A stretch of DNA of 19,115 bases from Flavobacteriaceae bacterium (GTDB lineage Bacteria; Bacteroidota; Bacteroidia; Flavobacteriales; Flavobacteriaceae): positions 1 through 19,115 of the forward strand of contig NZQO01000021.1 of assembly GCA_002693605.1 (NCBI GenBank), given 5' to 3'. The notes under the pieces are model-generated. The model had not been told where the DNA came from. It was given only the letters and a program-made list of their open reading frames with translations, and made no database searches. How positions within the stretch are numbered: position 1 is the stretch's first letter; every line of letters begins with the position of its first letter. Below, one piece after another: positions 15,602-19,115 of this stretch. The position numbers and the translations under genes were made by a program.

Positions 15602-16847
15602 TACTTTCAGTTTGTAAATTTTTCGGAAAAGCAAGTACCGTTAGCACCACAATACAATAATACACTACGCCCCAGGACCGTTGAAGCAGCGATTCTGTGA
15701 TATTGGCTATAAAAAAACAGGACACGATAAAGAGCACAAAAAACGAATTGGCCCTTACGGCAAGGTAGAACAGTACAAAGAACAATAACAAAAATACAAT
15801 TCCCCCTAGACTGCCGTAGGTGCTCAAATATTCCAAAAACTGATTGTGTGAATTGTACGCGTTGTTATACGCCTCACTATCGAGGTTCTGAACGTAAATT
15901 TCCTTACGGTAGGTATCTGCGCTCGCAGTACCCGGGCCCACTAAAGGAAATTGCTCCCATACGGCTATGGAGGCCTCCCACCTTTCAAACCGTGAATCTT
16001 TCTTGCTGAAAACGGTTTCTTCCTCAAAAATATTGACACTGTTGAAGAATCGGTCTCTCAGGTAGTTCTCCTCGGTCGAGAAAACGTAAAGCGACAATAG
16101 CGCTATAATCGCCACCGTTGCTAATAGCAATAGATATTTGCGTTCTTTAACGAGCAAGAGTATTGCAAAAAACAGGAAACAAAAGATTCCGTTTCTTGCC
16201 ATTAAGGTGAATAGGAAGACAGTCAACAACAGTATAATCACTACAAGCAACGGTTTAGGCAGTATCCGTTTTGGGTCGTAAAGGCTATATACACTAAACC
16301 CTATGGAGGCATTGGTAAACAAGGCTAAATATGGTGTGTGGACTCCTATCCGCTCGGCCAGGTTGTGCGACCCATACTCCTGGGTAAAAATGTTGCCAAG
16401 ACTATGTCCCCCGTGTAGGAGTTCGTAAAAAGTTAGGCCCCAGCTGATAAATGCCGCGCATAAACTTCCCACTACCAATGCAGTATATAGCGGGCGATAG
16501 AGCGCCGCAAAAAAACCTCGATTCTGAACAATAAAATATACGGTGAACACCAAGGGCACAAGTCGTTCTAACAGGCGCAACCCGCCCTTGGTATTTTCCG
16601 AATATAGCATTCCCGCCAGCGGTAGCAAAAATGGCAACCAGAGGAGCAACAGTAGCCCCCATCTAGATTTAACCGCCTCTAGGTTCAAAAAAGTTCTTTC
16701 AGTGAGTTTATAGATGGAAAAGGTTACTATAAAAACGGTGAGCAACAAATTATTCAGGAGAAGATTGAGTGGCAACGCAAAGGCCATCAATATAAATAGC
16801 CACTGGGTGCTCTTTTCCAGATAGATATGGTAACTTTTCGACATCAT
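15594..16847 (-). CDS. O-antigen ligase/Wzy-type polymerase-like membrane protein (first of four)
   Basis: This 417-residue protein has about eleven to twelve membrane spans. The large periplasmic loop (about 258-340) contains SRFERWEASIAVWEQFP (285-301), VGPGTASADTYRK (303-315) and YNSHNQFLEYLSTYG (331-345). These match the arginine, Gly-x-Gly and His-Asn signatures of the O-antigen ligase family, and it is the most canonical ligase-like sequence of the four. Two adjacent ATG codons (16847 and 16844) can start it; the first overlaps the stop of the AsnB-like gene as ATGA. Its end overlaps the lipoprotein gene by 8 bp. It may be the real ligase/transferase while another is the polymerase, but the sequence does not settle this. 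Confidence 0.85.
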   Translation of the reverse strand: MMSKSYHIYLEKSTQWLFILMAFALPLNLLLNNLLLTVFIVTFSIYKLTERTFLNLEAVKSRWGLLLLLWLPFLLPLAGMLYSENTKGGLRLLERLVPLVFTVYFIVQNRGFFAALYRPLYTALVVGSLCAAFISWGLTFYELLHGGHSLGNIFTQEYGSHNLAERIGVHTPYLALFTNASIGFSVYSLYDPKRILPKPLLVVIILLLTVFLFTLMARNGIFCFLFFAILLLVKERKYLLLLATVAIIALLSLYVFSTEENYLRDRFFNSVNIFEEETVFSKKDSRFERWEASIAVWEQFPLVGPGTASADTYRKEIYVQNLDSEAYNNAYNSHNQFLEYLSTYGSLGGIVFLLLFFVLFYLAVRANSFFVLFIVSCFFIANITESLLQRSWGVVYYCIVVLTVLAFPKNLQTESNG

Positions 16848-18571
16848 TCCGTTTCCAGGTGAAGGCGCATTGCCAATAGCGCAGTTAACACGGCAAACTT
16901 GTTTCGGTATTCGAAAATATTTTTCTGGTAAATAGCCGTAAGGTCTGTTCGCAATTCGCTATCAATGTAGGATCTATTAATTTCTGTATAAAATACGGTG
17001 TCCATAGTTTCCATAAGAACGGGGAATTTCTTGACCCACGTACCATACGGATTCATACTTTCGTAATTGTAATTGAAATATTTCCTTGCCCCATTACTCA
17101 GTTTCTTAAAGCGTTTTCCATATCGTATTTTCCAACGAGAGTTCGGAATCATGTTTATCTTATCCCAGGAATATTCAATTGCGCGGCCATGATGCTTCCG
17201 AAGCCAATCGAAATAGATCTGTTGATCTTTTTTAAACGAATTGGGCAACGAAATACAATACGACAATAGGTCTCTGTCAAAGAATGGGGAAATATTATCA
17301 ATATGGTTATTCAAGCTCCTGTCTCCGTAGAGGGTTGCGTTAATAATTCGCTGCTCGTAAGTAAAAAGTTCCAGGCCTAGGTCATTGTACTTCTCGATTA
17401 TTTCCGGGAGGATCGATATTTTATCGAGCAGGGCGCCTTCCGAAATAAACCCCGTATACCCAATATTTCCCCTATTTTTATGAAAATCGTAGTCGCTTTT
17501 GGTAAAAGAGCCAAACAAAGCGTCACCAATTTGGCCGGTATGCAATACAGAATGGTTGCTAAGGTTAAGGCTGCGCACCGTGGTAGAAGTATGTGCCGAG
17601 CTGTGGAACATAATAAGCCCGTCATTGGGCCTTACCAAATTCTCAAGGATATTCTCTGTGAGGTAGGTAGGATAATCCAGTATTCGCTGGTAATGATCCA
17701 AATTCTCGCCAATGGCTATTTCTTGGGCGTATTGAATATCCTTTGAGTTAGATTGCCCGAACGTAAGACTCTTAATGCCCTTGAAACCTAAGTCGCGGGC
17801 AATTACAATATTGGTCCGCGCATCCATTCCGCCGCTCAAAAGGGCTAGATGCGAACTCGTGTCGTTTTGGCTTTTAGACCAACATCGGCTAACGCTTTTT
17901 TCCATTAAATCGTTAATGGAACTTATGGCCTCGTTGTACGTAGGGTTTATTTTTTCTGCCGCATAGCTGTAGGTACGCTCGATCGCTAGCGTGTTTTCCA
18001 CAATATTGTAAGTTAAAATAGTGCTATACGGCAGTTTCTTTACTTCCTCTAAATAGGTTTTGTCGTCTAGTAAAAACCCGTATAGTGCCATCATGTAAAC
18101 GCCGTCCCGGTCTAAAGAAAAGGGAATTTCAGCCAAACGAAGAAATTTTGAAATAGCAGCCAGCTCCGAGGCAAATAGAAAACCGTGCTCTTTGTCATAA
18201 TAGTAGAAAATATTCTTGGTGCTAAGATGGTCGTTGAAGAGATATATTTTCTTTAAATTAGAATCGAATAAGAATCCCGAAAAGGTGCCCTTCAGTTCTT
18301 CTATCCCCTTAATTCCATATTTGGAATATCGGTGCATCAGGTACTCGCCCAAATTATCCGTCTCATTTAGATTTGCCCCTTCTAGGCAAATAGTGACCTC
18401 GTCGATAGTTTCAAAAACCCTATCGCCGGGGAGTTTGGAAATGGTTCTTCGGCCTACAGTTCCCCCGAAGACGGCTAATTCATCTTGAACCTCTAGCTTC
18501 GATAGAAATTGGCCCAGCCCATTGGTTTCTTTGCTTTCGTCCTTTAGAAATGTCCCGTAAATTCCAGCCAT
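16844..18571 (-). CDS. Asparagine-synthetase-like protein lacking the glutaminase cysteine
   Basis: This 575-residue cytoplasmic protein has the AsnB two-domain plan. The N-terminal Ntn-type half reads MAGIYGTF where AsnB has MCSIFGVF, so the nucleophilic Cys2 is Ala. The later GTFSGFLFDSNLKKIYLFNDHLS and FLFASELAAI segments (95-117, 131-140) show that the fold is kept. The synthetase half has the PP-loop SGGMDAR (246-252), where SGGxDS is usual. GQIGDALFG (346-354) replaces the usual GxGxDExFGG, so Glu is lost. It should adenylate a carboxylate but cannot release ammonia from glutamine by the normal route. Free ammonia or another amine could be the nucleophile, as in beta-lactam synthetase-like relatives. 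Amidation of a uronic acid in the polymer is a guess from context. It is 11 bp after the flippase gene and overlaps the next by ATGA. Confidence 0.8.
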   Translation of the reverse strand: MAGIYGTFLKDESKETNGLGQFLSKLEVQDELAVFGGTVGRRTISKLPGDRVFETIDEVTICLEGANLNETDNLGEYLMHRYSKYGIKGIEELKGTFSGFLFDSNLKKIYLFNDHLSTKNIFYYYDKEHGFLFASELAAISKFLRLAEIPFSLDRDGVYMMALYGFLLDDKTYLEEVKKLPYSTILTYNIVENTLAIERTYSYAAEKINPTYNEAISSINDLMEKSVSRCWSKSQNDTSSHLALLSGGMDARTNIVIARDLGFKGIKSLTFGQSNSKDIQYAQEIAIGENLDHYQRILDYPTYLTENILENLVRPNDGLIMFHSSAHTSTTVRSLNLSNHSVLHTGQIGDALFGSFTKSDYDFHKNRGNIGYTGFISEGALLDKISILPEIIEKYNDLGLELFTYEQRIINATLYGDRSLNNHIDNISPFFDRDLLSYCISLPNSFKKDQQIYFDWLRKHHGRAIEYSWDKINMIPNSRWKIRYGKRFKKLSNGARKYFNYNYESMNPYGTWVKKFPVLMETMDTVFYTEINRSYIDSELRTDLTAIYQKNIFEYRNKFAVLTALLAMRLHLETE

Positions 18572-18582
18572 GTAAAGAGTTA

Positions 18583-19115
18583 TTAGTTTAGATAGATTTT
18601 CTTATATGCGCGGACCAAAAACACGTTTCTAAAGGCCAAAACAATCAAGCTGGCGAAAGCAATTCCATAGAGCCCGAAAAGGTAAAAAGCGAGTGAACTT
18701 AAAATGACGTTCATTACCAACGAAATAATATTGATATTCAAATTTAACCTAAAACGTTTCTTTATAACAATCATGGTACCGTACAAGGGGGCGGCTGACT
18801 GTACTGCCTTGGCCATCAATATTATCAGGAAAATAATAAATGTGTCCCTATAATCTGGCAGAAAAAATTGAGTCAATATATAAAATACCGCGATAAGCCC
18901 AATAAACAGTAGTGCTACGAGACGGATTATCTTTCGGTTTACAACTTTTACATAAAGAAAATCACGTTTCAATTTCTCCACATCAACCTGAACTAGAGTT
19001 ATTGGTATCAATAACAACATACTTGCAATGTTGAGTGAAAAACTGTAGTTGGCGATATCGATGTTAGCCGAATCGGACAGGAGTTTAATGACAAAGATAT
19101 CGGTGTACAGGAACA
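18583..19115 (-). CDS. Wzx-type polysaccharide flippase, C-terminal part (cut by window edge)
   Basis: The frame stays open to the right edge, giving 176 residues of the C-terminal part. An internal ATG at 19020 is not the true start: the codons before it read FLYTDIFVIKLLSDSANIDI and continue into the same membrane protein. The YTDIFVIKLL segment, the QVDVEKLKRD loop and five to six following membrane spans fit the polysaccharide transporter (MOP superfamily) group. Such proteins move lipid-linked repeat units across the inner membrane for Wzy-dependent assembly. It is the first visible gene of the minus-strand series, and its promoter lies outside the window. Confidence 0.85.
   Translation of the reverse strand, partial: FLYTDIFVIKLLSDSANIDIANYSFSLNIASMLLLIPITLVQVDVEKLKRDFLYVKVVNRKIIRLVALLFIGLIAVFYILTQFFLPDYRDTFIIFLIILMAKAVQSAAPLYGTMIVIKKRFRLNLNINIISLVMNVILSSLAFYLFGLYGIAFASLIVLAFRNVFLVRAYKKIYLN

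Noticed and set aside
15602..15634. TTG start that would lengthen the LamG lipoprotein by 11 residues
   Set aside because: The added residues would precede a complete lipoprotein signal peptide that begins at ATG 15601.

Overview
The window looks like a chromosomal stretch of a Flavobacteriia (Bacteroidota) species. The signs are the neighbouring genes for a DUF6427-type and a DUF6341-type membrane protein next to purD, several exact Bacteroidota-type -7 boxes (TAnnTTTG) upstream of genes, very tight gene packing, and a lipoprotein with a Bacteroidota-like lipobox. The genus cannot be fixed from the sequence alone. No stretch of more than 300 bases lacks a gene. The longest gaps are about 85 bp (10532-10616) and 67 bp (3446-3512). 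I saw no tRNA, rRNA, CRISPR array, transposase or integrase.

Region 1 (1-917, minus strand) holds a putative Type II restriction-modification pair. A small protein with a PD-(D/E)XK-like motif is read first and overlaps by ATGA the start of a D12-class adenine methyltransferase that runs off the left edge. Region 2 (974-3445) is conserved flavobacterial core: a DUF6427-like membrane protein (minus), a divergent DUF6341-like small membrane protein (plus), and purD (minus) converging on it. A perfect 13-bp hairpin plus T-tract inside the 3' end of purD looks like the terminator of the small membrane gene.

Region 3 (3513-19115) is a surface polysaccharide (capsule, exopolysaccharide or O-antigen-like) locus. 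It starts with a plus-strand PaaK/CapK-like adenylate-forming enzyme. A long, almost gapless minus-strand gene series then runs, in reading order: Wzx-type flippase (cut by the right edge), an asparagine-synthetase-like protein lacking the glutaminase cysteine, a Wzy/ligase-type membrane protein, a LamG-domain lipoprotein, a second Wzy-type protein, a GT4 glycosyltransferase, a third Wzy-type protein, a WecG/TagA/CpsF (GT26) glycosyltransferase, a fourth O-antigen-ligase-type protein, UDP-glucose 6-dehydrogenase, UDP-glucuronate decarboxylase, a polyprenyl-phosphate sugar-phosphate transferase and a GT2 glycosyltransferase.

Together these could make UDP-glucuronate and UDP-xylose, load a first sugar on undecaprenyl phosphate, extend it with three glycosyltransferases, flip the repeat unit and polymerise or ligate it outside the inner membrane. 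The most unusual points are four Wzy/WaaL-type proteins against only three extending glycosyltransferases, a LamG lipoprotein translationally coupled between two of them, and an AsnB-like enzyme whose glutaminase nucleophile is replaced by alanine. No Wza, Wzb, Wzc or Wzz gene lies in the window; they may be beyond the right edge.
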